Assembly (NCBI GenBank): GCA_011947345.1
Contig: JAAVTG010000637.1
Coordinates: forward strand, 214,750 to 278,749
Length of the DNA: 64,000 nucleotides
Direction: 5' to 3'
From: Phytophthora quininea
Lineage: Eukaryota > Oomycota > Peronosporomycetes > Peronosporales > Peronosporaceae
Each line of letters opens with the position of its first letter. Within the stretch, counting starts at the first letter, position 1. The notes under the pieces were generated by a model, which worked only from the letters and a program-made list of their open reading frames with translations, made no database searches and had not been told where the DNA came from. The translations under genes were made by a program, and so were the position numbers. This document shows, piece by piece, positions 29,404-41,122 of the stretch.

Positions 29404-32400
29404 TTTCTGGTGGCTGATGAAACGCAGCGCCAATAGCCCCAACGCGAGGTAGATAGCGATGATGCCCACGATGACCGCGAAGTTGCGACCAATCCGGCCG
29501 TGCTTCATGCCGAAGTGGTCCTCCGTGTACTCTTTCAGAGTCACATGGCCGAGCATCACTGGAGCGTTCGCCATCGGCTGGCATCCAAGTTGTGAGCCCA
29601 CTCCGGTGTACGCGCCGAGACTCTTGTCCCATTCTGGAAGCTGGTCGCAATCGGCGAATACCAGCGACACCATGATGGACAGCGGATACTTGAGTGGCGA
29701 GATGTTGTACAGCCACCGGTAGCCCGCTGGGATCGCGTTGGCCGGCGGAGTGAAGCCCATGAACATCATGAAGATGGCGTTGAGCAGGTAGCCGGCAATG
29801 ATCGCCACTTCTTCCGTCGGAAACACGAACGCGAGCATCTGGCCTTGGTACACTTGCATCAACGTCAGCATGGAGTAGGCTAGCCAGTACACCACAGCCT
29901 TGTCGAAGCCTTGGAAGCCCACGATCGGGTAGAAGACGGCCGTGAAGAGCAGGCCACTGGTGAACGAGTACGGGATCTCCACGATGGTCGAGCCTACGAA
30001 ATACCACAGGGCGTTGTAGGTCTGTGAAGCGCGTTCGCGGTAGAACGAGGCACGGTCGGCGAACACCACCGGCAAGACGCTCTCGAAAGACACAAACGCG
30101 TTAAACAGAGCCGCCATGTAGACGAGCCCGACGCCCGAGTTCAAGCCCGAGTATGTCGTGTACGTCGCGTCCACGAAGACCAGCCCGAAGACCAACGCCA
30201 GGAACACCGAGACGAACAAGCGCGTCATGTTGTAGGATGGCGTGCGCCAGTACGTTTGAATGGAGCGCGTCACCACAAATCTGGCTTGGGTAGCGAAGTC
30301 GGCTGCTCGCTTCTTGCCGAAAACCACCTCCGGGTAGTTTGGAGACGGCGCCGTCACGCCTTCCGTCGCAAGGTTCGCATTGAGCAGAGCACGCTGTGGA
30401 CTGCTATTAAAGTAGCCGACGAAGTCCATGTTTGCCGCCGTCGAGTTGCTCACACCGGCACCGATGCATTCCAACATCCACGTTGCTGGATTGTAGCCGA
30501 CAGGGAGTGGGGCCACGCCAGCGATACCTTCAAAGTAGTCGATCAGGTCGCGGCAGTCTCGGCCCAGGTCGCCGAAGAACACAGTCTCGCCGCCGCGCTT
30601 CAGCAGTAGCAGACTATCAAACAAAGCGAACACCTCGGCGGAAGGCTGGTGGATGGTGCAGATGATCGTGCGGCCAGAGTCGGCCACCTTCCGAACGCCC
30701 TCCATGATCAGCTTGGCCGAGCGAGCATCAAGTCCACTCGTCGGTTCGTCCAGGAAAATCACGCTCGGCTGAGCTGCAAGCTCCACGCCGATGGTTAGTC
30801 GCTTCATTTGCTCCATCGAGCTGCCACGGATGATCTGGTCTGCAATGTCCTCCATCCCTAAGAGCTGGATACATTCGTCGACCGACTCGTATTTCTCTGC
30901 GTCCGAGATCGATGCGTCCTGACGTAGGAACGAGCTGAATGTAAGCGCCTCTCGAAACGTAGCAGCCTCTGAATGCACATCGGCTTGCTCGCAGTACCCC
31001 GTGGACCGACGGATGGCCAGATCGGTCGCCTCGTAGCCATTCAAGAAAATTTTGCCGGAGATTTTACCGCTTGTCTTACGGCCTGCGATCACATCCATCA
31101 GCGTCGTCTTGCCAGCACCTGTGGATCCCATGAGCGCCGTGATAGACCCCGGAAACGCAAAGCCATTGATACCTTTCAGGAGGTGCAGAGACTTCTTCGG
31201 GTTGTGGGGGTCTGACACTGAATACCACAAGTCCTGGAAGGCGACTGTAACGGGATTGACAGCACATTTCTCTTGATAACCAACCGCAACTGCGCAGGCA
31301 GTCGTGTGCATGGTTGAAGAACCATTCTTGGGAGTCTCAATCAGTGCGTACGAGTCATTCTCGTTCTGCTTCTCCGATACGTCGACGTTCTCTGGGGCTT
31401 CGTAGCGAATGTACTCCAGTGCAAGGTACGAAAGCAGCATGAAGGTGACGTACATCGCGGACGTGTACATGATGCCATACAGAACCCACATCTTGTCGGT
31501 CTCCATACCAAACAACTGCAGGTTGTATTCGCCCATCGTGACTCCGTACGTCGAGCAATAATCGACCTCGTCATAGACGCAGACGTCAAACGAACTTGCG
31601 CGGTACTGGTTAATGGCAAGCGCCTTAAGGCTCCAGCTCATCGGGCTGATCCAGTGGCCCCAGATGAGGAAGTCCGGTATGTTGTCTTTCGTGACGATAA
31701 AGCCGGCGAAGATGATGAAGACCAGAAGCGACACAATGCCCAACGGCGCTGCTACAATGTCGTTGGGACTGACTGCAGCCAGGAACGAAAACCACATTCC
31801 CATGGCCAGGTTCGTCACGAAGAGAATGAGCTCAAAGATGATGAACCGCACCGCATCCGCCTCAAACTCGCAGATCCAGTATACCAACGCCCCGAAGACG
31901 ACCGACTCCGCAAGCATTAACGGCAGCTGGCTGGCAGAAGTCGCCAGCACGTACGAACTCGTGCTGAAGAAGTTGGCAGCTCGTTGTTTGTAGAAGATGT
32001 CGCGCTCTGCCATGTACGTCGGCACTTGAGACGACTGACCCATCGAGAGGAAGAGGACGGAGGAGAAGAGCACCCCCATGACCACGGATACTTCGGTTGG
32101 ATCAAAGTCAGCGAAGACGGTCGAGTATAGAAGCCCCATGAGCAGAATCATAACGACTCGTCCAGTAATGAAGGGTTTGTTCCGGTACAATACCTTCAGT
32201 TGGCGCTTGAGAAGTGTCCACGTACTTTGCACACGAGACTGTTGGAATTCAGGCACCTCCTCCAGAAGTTCTTTCGTGTTGCTCAGCGTATTGGCTGTAT
32301 CGAGAAGCTCGAGCATTTCCTGGTGAATATGCGATTGACGAAAGGACTCAGCAAACTCACTGGGTAGACGAGGGTAGTTCCTGTGGAAGGAGTCGATCTC

Positions 32401-33473
32401 ATAGCGATGCTGCGCGGACGTCCCCAAGTCTAACAGGAAGTCGGCCAGGTCACGCTCCGGGGGACACGAGAAGCCCAACGTCTCGAAGTAGCTCTGCGCT
32501 TGGCTGCATGGTCCGTGAAACATCACTTCGCCCTCGTTCAGGAGCATCACGTCGTCGAAAAGAGCGAACACTTCTGGTGAGGGCTGGAGGAGTGCAATGA
32601 CAACGGTCTTGTGGAGCGTCTTGGCAGCACTGCGCTCCATGTTGATGATGTCGTACGTGGCGGCACTGTCCAGGCCCGTGCTGATTTCGTCCATCAGCAG
32701 CACACTTTTCGATCCGAACTGCATTTCTGCCGTGGTTACACGCTTGCGTTCACCACCCGACACTCCCGGGCCATGGTGTCCCCCACAATCGTATCTTGGC
32801 AATTCTGCAGACCAAACTGCTGTAGAGCGATCTCCGGAGCTTGTTCCTGGACGGCTCTCATCGCGTCGAATGCCTCCAGTTGCTCTTTGGACGAATCCTT
32901 CGAGTGGATCAATTCAGCTTCGCGCATGAGTTCCGAGCCGCTGACCTTGTGCGCAAACGCCAACGTCTCCTTCACCGTCAAGAGCGGGTGATGTTTGTCG
33001 CGCTGGTTCACATACGCTACCAACTGCGGCAGACGCTTGATGATCGACTCGCGCGGGACGTTGTTGAAGGAGATTTCGCCCTCAACGGAGATGTTCTTCT
33101 TGATTGGGAACCGGCCGCTGAGCATCTTCATGAGCGCCGACTTGCCCGACCCAGGTTGGCCCAGCAGCAGCGTCATCTTCCCTGGAGAGAAAACGCCGCT
33201 GACATTCTTCAAGATGTCCTTGCGCACAATATTGGTCTTGGACGTCACGAACATCTTCTTGGTCTCATTCAAAAGTGTCGGCAGCTCGGTTGTGGACGTG
33301 GCCTTGTCGGCGATGACGATCTCCGCGGCCACTGACAAGGCTCGGAATCGAACGTCCACCCGAGGAAGAGGTCGACCTGTAGCCGTCGTCGTCATTGACG
33401 CAGTAAACTCGTGGAGTGCTTGTGGACCTTGAGATATGATCGAGGCGACATTTGGTCTCTTAGAATCGTTCAT
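29398..33473 (-). CDS. Full-size PDR/ABCG transporter, one frame break
   Basis: The layout is (nucleotide-binding domain, six-span membrane domain) twice, about 1,358 residues. The first nucleotide-binding domain has Walker A GQPGSGKSALMK, signature VSGGERKR and Walker B LLMDEISTGLD. The second has Walker A GSTGAGKTTLMD, the degenerate signature SMEQMKRLTIG and Walker B VIFLDEPTSGLD. PDR transporters pump lipophilic drugs and toxins out across the plasma membrane. The frame breaks once near 32766, where one extra G before the first signature would restore RGVSGGERKR; this is probably an error. I chose the ATG at 33473 because an initiator lies 19 bases upstream. An open frame continues to 33623 but would pass through that promoter. 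Confidence 0.88.
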
Positions 33474-33491
33474 TGTGCTGGTTGGTTGCTT

Positions 33492-33510
33492 GGTAAATGG
33501 AAAGTGAAGG
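33492..33510 (-). promoter_or_regulatory. Core promoter of the PDR transporter
   Basis: On the minus strand CCTTCACTTTCCATTTACC matches the initiator and flanking motif very well. It ends 19 bases before the chosen ATG. Confidence 0.65.
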
Positions 33511-33592
33511 TTGCCTTCAAACGCGGTTACTGCAAATTGTTCGAGTATCATGGCACTCGCCATACCATAATCGCATTCAATAGTTACAGTGT

Positions 33593-33836
33593 CTTCATAG
33601 AAACCTTTCGGTGATGATGACACAGATTCGATGCCATCAACCGAGGACGTGAAGTCAACGAATACTACAACGCAGCATTATGGGGTTAATGCCAGCCATG
33701 GAGACAACAGAAAGCTTCATAGAAACCTTTCGGTGATGATGACACAGATTCGATGCCATCAACCGAGGACGTGAAGTCAACGAATACTACAACGCAGTAT
33801 TATGGGGTTAATGCCAGCCATGGAGACAACAGAAAG
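33593..33836. repeat. Tandem 122-bp duplication upstream of the transporter
   Basis: 33593-33714 and 33715-33836 are direct copies differing by one C/T change (GCAGCATT versus GCAGTATT). They start 120 bases upstream of the transporter ATG, so any regulatory sites in the unit are doubled. Confidence 0.95.
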
Positions 33837-33903
33837 CTCAAATACCTGCTGAAGCTTGGGATACCAAAGCACTTTCTCTTCGGGCATCTCTACTTATCAA
33901 GGA

Positions 33904-35096
33904 TCATACGGCTTGGCATTCTCGATTCATAGCCCTCGTCTCGTAATGGAGGTTCCAATGCATCGATTGGTCAGGAAGCTCTAACGCCAGCTCTAGCGCT
34001 TTCGTCCAGTCAGTCAAGTTCCGAGTACATTTTACGAACTCCCAATAAACTCGGCAGGCTTCTAGAGGATCTCCCTGAGTCACGTAATGCTCGATGATCT
34101 CGCGGTAGCAAACCGTGCAGTAAGGTCCCATTTGTTTGGCTTGGGTCTTCAACAACTGCCTCGCCGCTTCAACGGCCCCGCTACAGATCTTAGCCAAGGT
34201 GACCATTTGTTGCGTGAACTCGTTTGTCTTGATGTCTCGCTGTTGTATCTCTACGAGAGCGATCAATTCATCATGGTGACACAGGTTTAGATGCGCTTCC
34301 AGTACCGGTATGACATTCCACCCAAAAGTGCGGCTCTTTAAGGCGTCGAACCCGTGTCGTTTGACTTCGTCTCGTTCATCTCGGGCGTGTGCGACGGCTG
34401 CTATTCCCTGATAATTATTGTTCATTTTGGACCGAAACGACTCCGGCATGGCCTGATACACTTCCACAGCTTCACGCCATCGTTTCTCGAGATGACACGC
34501 GAACAGAGTTTCCGTCCAAAAATTGAAAACAGGCTTTATGACAGGGTCGTGCATCATCGACAGTGTGGCGTGACCTCCTAGCAAACGTGACGAGCGCAAT
34601 TAGCGTGAATTCCGATATCCTTTTGCCACGACCGCGGGTACCGCGAAGCAAAGCGGCCACCTCCTCCGCACTGTTCACCTTGATATCGAACGCGTCTGGG
34701 TCATCTTCGTCCCCCAGTCCACCCAGATTTCCTTCAAAATGTCGTTCACCAACTCGTGGCGGTTCGTCTCCACAGCCGCAACGAAGGCACTCCCGAAGAT
34801 CCACGATTTGTCCATCCTTGACCATGTTTTCGTAAACCCGCAGCACACTGTCGAAAATTCCCGAGCTTCCAATAGATACACGAGCACTCGTCCCCGCGCG
34901 AATGGATTGAGCTTAATGTTGTTCTCTGCGCAATAGTCGAGGAAGGCAACACATTCGTCAACGAGTTCCTGGCTACCATCGTTACTAAGAGCGACGAGGC
35001 CTCATTTCCTGAAGCCTGCCAGCTCGTGTCGTTCTGGAGAGCTTGGAACGCGGTTGATACAGCAGTGGAGCTGGCGGGGGTCTCTTTCAAATGCAT
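33904..35096 (-). pseudogene. PPR-like protein, frameshifted copy
   Basis: A single-length relative of the gene at 25618-28506. Its C-terminal half (34560-33904) is open: RWREAVEVYQAMPESFRSKM, TDWTKALELALELPDQSMHW. The N-terminal half jumps between frames at least four times (near 34985, 34845, 34760 and 34570) while keeping family motifs such as FVAAVETNRHELVNDILKE. No targeting sequence is obvious. It may be a decaying gene or partly a product of base errors. Confidence 0.65.
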
Positions 35097-36249
35097 ACGG
35101 AACAGTTATCCCTCGGAGTCGTCTTATTCAAGCGAGAAGAAGCGAGGCGTGTCTGCAGCAGCGCAGAGGGTTGCTGACGACGTGAATTATGGTTAAGCGA
35201 GCTGTAGACACGCAGGGACGGCGCCGGGTACGCGTGTGGGTCGGCGCAGGAGCGATACCGTCGCTCAGCTGAGGGAGACCCATATCTTGCGTTGACAGAC
35301 GCGCACTAGTTAATTTTTCTTAAACCGTTTAAGAGAGAGAAAACGCTAATAACTTTGTGGACGTAGATAGAAGTCGAGGGTCGATCGTGGACAAGTTTGA
35401 ACGTCAAGCGAAATAGAGACATCTTCCGCGCCTTGAGATGCACAAAAGACCAACATGCGCGATGTGCTTCAGCCGGCAGACCATTTGGTCGCCATCTGCC
35501 GTCTGTAAATACCCTCGCCAGAAATACTGCGTATAGGCATTATCCGTAAGCTTACTGGTAGTATGGATGCGATCTTGCTTGATCGATCGCAATCGAAGCG
35601 GCCACCGGTTGCTTGGGTTGCAATGCGAACCAGCAGGCATGACGCCACAGTTGGTTGGGGTTTCGTGGACATCACTTCGACGGCAGAAACTTGCAATTGG
35701 TCGCGGTGTCATGCGTTCCTAACGCGTCTGGACGTCGGGGGTCAACGTGGACAGCGTGTTCCAGTCAAACGTGTGATGGTGCTCTCTATTCGTAGAAGTC
35801 GGTGTGTCCTCAGAAAGCCATGCAACCAAGACGTAGAAGACAGAGAGATCAACAAAGTAAGATACTGGAGAGGACTACAATACAGCAGGTTTCCACCGAT
35901 CCTGGCGCCAGCACCGCAGTGGAATTGCTGGAAGTCGTTCTGAGCGAGGCAGCAGGTTGCAGTGCATCTGAGTGGAAACTCTCAGCAAAAATGTGCAAAG
36001 TCTTATACCGTATATCCCTTGATGAACTTCGCCGCCCGTCCTGGATAAACTCGCCATTTCTGTGGTCGTCCGCTTGATACAAAGCTCAGGAATGCATTTC
36101 CCCATCGACCACTGCAACGCGTCATGACGGTTCAGCGATGAATGGGCGCGAGTGCATTTCCGCCAATCACGGCGCCGATACCGTCCTTTTTCTGCATATT
36201 TCGACCGACTACCAAGTTGCAGTTTATGTGCGACGTGTGTGTGCCCTCT
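35097..36249. other. 1.15 kb without a recognisable gene
   Basis: Open frames exist on both strands (up to 167 codons) but show no domain, signal peptide or family motif. A helical-looking stretch at about 35885-36075 on the plus strand (TAVELLEVVLSEAAG) may be a remnant of something. I see no transposon ends. Confidence 0.4.
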
Positions 36250-36267
36250 CTTCATTCCGCAATTTGC
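36250..36267 (+). promoter_or_regulatory. Core promoter of the PX-domain gene
   Basis: CTTCATTCCGCAATTTGC fits the oomycete initiator plus CAATTTG flank. It ends about 32 bases before the ATG at 36299. Confidence 0.7.
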
Positions 36268-36298
36268 TCGATCCTGCACAAGTGGCTGCACTGCATCA

Positions 36299-36970
36299 AT
36301 GGCCGCCACCACCCGAGCCAAGACCGTCTCCATGGACTCTGCCACGCTATCGACCAAGAACCCCGCCGACCTCACCACCCTTCAAGTCAAAGTGGGCGAG
36401 CTGCGACTCACTGCCGACGGCACTTGGCTCTACCTGCTCCAAGTGACCTGCAGCCACACTCGCTGGCACGTGGCCAAGCGCTACAGCGAGATCCGCGAGC
36501 TCTGGACGGAGCTGAGCACGTGTCTTACTGACTGCAGTAACAAGACCAACTGCACCGAGCACTGCCATTTCCTGGCAGGCTTCGAGCAGGACAAATTCCC
36601 CAAGAAGCACCTGCTGATGACGCAGCACAAGCTGCAAACACGAGCCGAAGAGCTCGAGACGTTCTTCCTCAAACTGGCCATGAGACTGAACCTTTGCAAG
36701 TCACAGGAGCTGCAGAGCTGCCGGTTGAGAGGGTGCAGCATCCTGGCGCTGATCGCCAACTTCTTCGAGGTGGACACTCAGACCAAGACGTACCTCAAGA
36801 CAAACTTCTCTCGCAGTATTTCAATGCACAGAGAGGTGCAGCGACACAGTGAGCAGTTCACCAAGACGCGTCGTGGAAGTATCAGCGGGGGCTTTACATT
36901 TGCAAGTACTAGAAGAATCTCGTTGGGATTCGCGGATAGACGTAGTGCCATCGCTGCATTGGCGCAGTAG
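36299..36970 (+). CDS. PX-domain protein
   Basis: The product is 223 residues. Residues about 22-145 form a phox-homology domain: beta strands (LQVKVGELRL, WLYLLQVTC), the phosphoinositide-binding KRYSEIRELW motif, the basic FPKKHLL turn and the helices around RAEELETFFLKLAMRL. The last about 70 residues are basic and Ser-rich (TRRGSISGGFTF, TRRISLGF) with two phosphorylation-like RRxS sites. PX domains direct proteins to phosphatidylinositol 3-phosphate membranes, so an endosomal sorting or signalling role is likely. There is no BAR or other domain. The start follows the core promoter and lacks competitors. Confidence 0.8.
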   Translation: MAATTRAKTVSMDSATLSTKNPADLTTLQVKVGELRLTADGTWLYLLQVTCSHTRWHVAKRYSEIRELWTELSTCLTDCSNKTNCTEHCHFLAGFEQDKFPKKHLLMTQHKLQTRAEELETFFLKLAMRLNLCKSQELQSCRLRGCSILALIANFFEVDTQTKTYLKTNFSRSISMHREVQRHSEQFTKTRRGSISGGFTFASTRRISLGFADRRSAIAALAQ

Positions 36971-37150
36971 TTTAATATTTATCACAGATATTCGGCTGAC
37001 CATCAACGACTCGGCAACTTGCCCACGTGGGTTTCATCTGCTTATCTCTTCTCTTGAGGCACAAGCGAACGCAAATACCTGTAAAGCAACCAAGCAACGT
37101 CTGTCGAGTAAAAGCTCTAGATTGTTACTTGTTGCAGGTATCTACGTCGT

Positions 37151-38383
37151 CTACGGCGTCTCGAGCTGCTCCAGCAAGTGGTTCTGCTCGTCCACTACCA
37201 GCGCGTCGACAATCTCGTCCAAAAGCTCGCCGTTGAGCATCCGCTCAATGCCGAACACGGTCACGTTAACGCGGTGATCGCTCACACGGCTCTGCGGGAA
37301 GTTGTAGGTACGCACACGCTCCGAGCGGTCTCCTGAGCCCATCTGCGAGCTGCGCAGGTTTTGCCGCTCGGCGTCATGCTGTCGACGGATGCCATCGAAC
37401 ACGCGCGCACGAAGGATCTTCAGAGCCTTCGCCTTGTTCTGATGCTGAGATCGCTCGTCCTGCACAGCAGCCACGATCCCCGTGGGTATGTGCGTGATAC
37501 GCACCGCACTCTCGGTCGTGTTAACGTGCTGTCCGCCAGCGCCCGATGCACGGTACACGTCAATGCGCAGGTCCTTGGGGTCGATCTCCACTTCCACCTC
37601 TTCTGCTTCGGGCAGCACCACCACCGACACGGCGCTTGTGTGCACTCGCACATCATTTACAGGCACTCGTTGCACTCGATGCACGCCGCTTTCAAACTTC
37701 ATGCGGCCGTAAGCTCCGCGGCCATTCAGAGAGCAAACGCACTCCTTGCAGCCTCCCAAATCCGTCTCGGAGAGACTGAGGATCTCAAACTTCCAGCCTT
37801 TAGCTAGCGCCACCTTCTGGTACATCTTGAGGATGTCTGCAGCAAACAGACAGGCTTCGTCTCCTCCGGTTCCTGCGCGAATTTCCAAAATGGAGCTCTT
37901 GTCGTCCGCTGAGTCTCTCGGGAGCATGAGTCGCACCACGTCGCTTTCCAGTTTGGTGATACTCTCTAAAAGCTCTCTCCTCTCTTCCTCCGCCATGTGA
38001 CGCAGCTCCACGGCGTCCGGGTCGTCACTGTCGGACTGTTCTCTTATCATGTCGTCCAGCTCGTCCACTGCTTGTTGCTGCGCCTGTAGCTCCCGAACCG
38101 CCGTCACTTTTGGCTCCAGCTCCGCCATCTGAATGGACAAACTCGTGATCTTGTCGGAAGAGAAGCTGCCATCGTTGTGGGACAGCTCGGTCGTGAGCTC
38201 GTCGTAGCGACGGCCGAGCAGGTTCATTTGGCTCAGGATGGCGGCGGGCATGGCGAACGAGCGCTGCTGCTGCGTTAAGAGAGTCACACGGGAGCGCATA
38301 GGAGCATGTTGAGCGAGTTGCGGGCGGAGAGACGGCTGTGCCAGCGCCAGCACGCGACGGTGGCGTCCTAGCCACTGCATCAT
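37151..38383 (-). CDS. Mitochondrial peptide chain release factor 1
   Basis: The product is 410 residues. The N terminus (MMQWLGRHRRVLALAQPSLR) is a mitochondrial targeting sequence. The rest follows class I release factors: coiled-coil domain 1, SILEIRAGTGGDEACLFAAD in domain 2, the catalytic GGQ in YRASGAGGQHVNTTESAVR, and the C-terminal NFPQSRVSDHRV. It hydrolyses peptidyl-tRNA at stop codons on mitochondrial ribosomes. In bacterial RF1 the codon-reading loop contains a PxT motif followed by an extended turn before HTSA. Here the segment is RVPVNDVRVHTSA, shorter and without PxT, so codon recognition may be altered or provided otherwise. The frame extends 47 codons upstream, but only this start gives a targeting sequence. 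Confidence 0.88.
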   Translation of the reverse strand: MMQWLGRHRRVLALAQPSLRPQLAQHAPMRSRVTLLTQQQRSFAMPAAILSQMNLLGRRYDELTTELSHNDGSFSSDKITSLSIQMAELEPKVTAVRELQAQQQAVDELDDMIREQSDSDDPDAVELRHMAEEERRELLESITKLESDVVRLMLPRDSADDKSSILEIRAGTGGDEACLFAADILKMYQKVALAKGWKFEILSLSETDLGGCKECVCSLNGRGAYGRMKFESGVHRVQRVPVNDVRVHTSAVSVVVLPEAEEVEVEIDPKDLRIDVYRASGAGGQHVNTTESAVRITHIPTGIVAAVQDERSQHQNKAKALKILRARVFDGIRRQHDAERQNLRSSQMGSGDRSERVRTYNFPQSRVSDHRVNVTVFGIERMLNGELLDEIVDALVVDEQNHLLEQLETP

Positions 38384-38629
38384 GGCGTCCGCACAATCTG
38401 TTTTAGAGATGGATACATATGCTCTTAATTCTCCAGTCTCTAAAACATGCAAGAGAAGTGCGGTTTTAGGAGGGATGGTCCTCTTGGACGAAGGCAGTCT
38501 CACATTTGTTGCACCACTCCTCATGTTGTCGACTCGGAGCTTGCTCCGTCGGGCGACATGTTCGCTGCTGCGCGAGGCTCCAGGAAGAGGCTCTTATTCG
38601 CTGACCAGGTCCCCACTCTTCGACGGCGG

Positions 38630-40134
38630 TGCCTACAGGTCTCTTACAGAACGCTCAGACACAAGACAATAGCGCAGAGGCTCAACTAATCGCTATGGTA
38701 AAGGTGGCGCCCGAGGACTGCGATGCTGCAGAGGCAGTGTTCCAAGAGATAAAGAGGACTGACGGAGAACCGAGCATCGCGTCTCTTAAAAAATTTCGTC
38801 GAACACAAGCAACTGGATAAGAGCATTGAATTCTGGAGCTACTGCCGCAAACACGGAGCTCGTATTAACCTTTGCGGGCGCTACAACGTTCCAAGCCTTG
38901 ACCACTCAACACGCGGTCGAAGCTGAATAATATGTCTCTAGGCTCCGGGGTTTTAGCGCATACAAAACATGGTCATGAAGAAGGCAAACTTCGCGGCCCG
39001 GAGCTCTTTGATGAACACAAGGACATCGCGAACAGATTTACTTGGAACATTGTGCTGAAGACGCACTTAGTAATGGCACATTTGATTCCTTTTTGCTTTA
39101 GCGGACGAAATGAAGGACCGAGGGGTGGAATGGGATGCTTTTTCTTTCAGAGTAGTGATACTAGGGAACATCCGTGGCAGTTCTGTGGACTCCGCGCGGC
39201 AGCTAATGCGCTCTAGCACCATGAATTCGAATTGAAGCAAAGTGATATGTTTCCGTGAACTTATTAAGCATTACGCGAACATAGAAGAAGATATTGGGGA
39301 GTCCTGAGAGGTCTTCGTTGAGATGGCGCTTTGCTGCTCAACCTTGAACGTCGCTGACTGGACGAATGGATTGGAGCTGGCTTTGAAGCTCCCAGACAGT
39401 TCGACGTACTGGAAACTACGGAAGATCATGGCGATAAGGTTTTCGTCCATCCAGAAGTCACTCTCTCCACATTCGCATCGACCCCGCGAGAATAAACGAC
39501 GAACAGCAGAAATCCCACCCTCAGTAGCCTCAGACCCAGCACAAGCACAACAAATTGTTGCAAAAATTACGAGACTCAGGAGGGCCGGAGCTATCGTCCA
39601 ATGGAGAACGTTAGCAGAGCACAACCATGTTGCCGAGTGTGTGAAGCTGCTGGACTATTGCCACGAACAAAATCTCTCTTTAAAGCCACTTGCACAAATG
39701 GCTGCTTTCCAAGCGCTCTACGATGCTCGCGAGTATGCTCACGTGCTGCAATTGTTTCGGGATATGCACAAAATCAACGTTAGCCTGTTGAAACCGTGGC
39801 GATATGGCCAACCGCAGCCAGTAGCTACCGTCTTTCAGCATCTTTAGAAAATGTTGGCGATGATGTTGGCGACTCGAGCAACTTTAATGCCTCTGCAAGT
39901 ACTGATGGGGTTCTTAGATTGCTGCATGACGTATGCAGTTGTGGAGCTGCACTATCAGGGTCGACACTGAATTCACTCACCTACTATGCGGACAAATTAT
40001 GTCAATCAGACTTGCTACTCGAGATCTTTTCACTCGTGGAGAAGGACGGCGTGGCACCGGATTTTTACATCTATACGTCGGCACTGAGCGCACTGGAAGC
40101 GCGTCGTCAGTGGGAACATGTGATCTGTTGGTGA
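38630..40134 (+). pseudogene. PPR-like protein, decayed plus-strand copy
   Basis: Family motifs appear in order but in changing frames with stops: LIAMVKVAPEDCDAAEAVF, SIEFWSYCRKHGARIN, ELFDEHKDIANRFTWNIVL, DWTNGLELALKLPDSSTYWK, HVAECVKLLDYCHEQN and ARQLMRSS-like repeats. The last open piece (DLLLEIFSLVEKDGVAPDF, 39960-40134) stops where a copy on the other strand begins. At least six lesions make it a true pseudogene. Confidence 0.7.
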
Positions 40135-40139
40135 CGATG

Positions 40140-40881
40140 AGTCAGTGGACGTCACTGGCGCCGTTGGATCGGATTGTTCCTCTACATGTAGTTGGGATGA
40201 GTGGCGACTGGGGCTATCGGTAGGCACACCGCCCAGCCTTAAATGGTGAGGAATTCTTTCAATGATGGCCGGCGCACGCCGTGCCATGTGCCTGCAGACA
40301 TTCCAGTACAAAGTGCTGTCCGAAAGTTTTAATAGCCAACTCAAGTGCTCTGCATGTGATGTAGGAAGCGACTTGGAGCTCGATGGCGAATTGTGAGGTG
40401 TATTGTTCGTTTAGTTTGCTTGCCGCCCTGAGCGCTCTGGGCTCCAGGAACGGCAACGGCAACTTGTCCGTAAACTTGTCCCGTAAACTATCCGTAAACT
40501 TCAGCCTGAACGTAAACTTACCGTGATCAACCGGGCGTCAACAACAGAGCTCGACTCTGTTACACTGCACCAGTCACAGAAATCAACAACCGGAGCTCTT
40601 CGAACCATTTCGAAACCAAGTTCGCAAGCTTCTTGGGGGTTCTCAACGTCTTTCACATAGTACTCGATGAGGTCGTGGTAACACAACGAATTCCACTCCT
40701 TGCCGTGATGGGCCATGTCCTCCGCAACTAAAAGAAGCGCCCCGTATTTACCGGTCTGCAAGAGCACCTGCAGTCGAGTGATCCACACAAAGCGTGCCCA
40801 CTGTTCGTCGTGTTGGTCGAATATTCCCAGTGCGCGCAGCTTCATCTTATCGTTGTCAGAGTTAGAGTACGCTTCGATCAC
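40140..40881 (-). pseudogene. PPR-like protein, decayed minus-strand copy
   Basis: Minus-strand coding similarity runs from 40881 (KMKLRALGIFDQHDEQW, TGKYGALLLVAEDMAHHG, YHDLIEYYVKDVENPQEAC) through a disrupted middle to a motif shared by the family (LLKLSDSTLYWNVCRHMARR) near 40300. It lies tail-to-tail with the plus-strand copy, with the join near 40137. It lacks an N terminus. Confidence 0.65.
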
Positions 40882-41122
40882 CCACCCAAGCGAGTAACCA
40901 GTAGCTCGTGCACGAGCTAGACAGGCATTTCCTCGTACACGCAGCTATGGAAGAGCTAGGAAGTGCCTCAACGACGCAAGCAGTCTCGAATTCTTCTTCG
41001 ACAAGCACATTTTGAGAAATTCTGGATTGGGCCCGTCAGAAACTATGGCGTCGCTCTTTTAGAATCGGAGTCCAGCATATGAAGCAGCAGCAGACGCATC
41101 GTGGAATGTCATTACTGGAAAG

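Noticed and set aside
29252..29452. Plus-strand frame with LPTYLPTYLPTY repeats
   Set aside because: It is a translation of the CTAC microsatellite.
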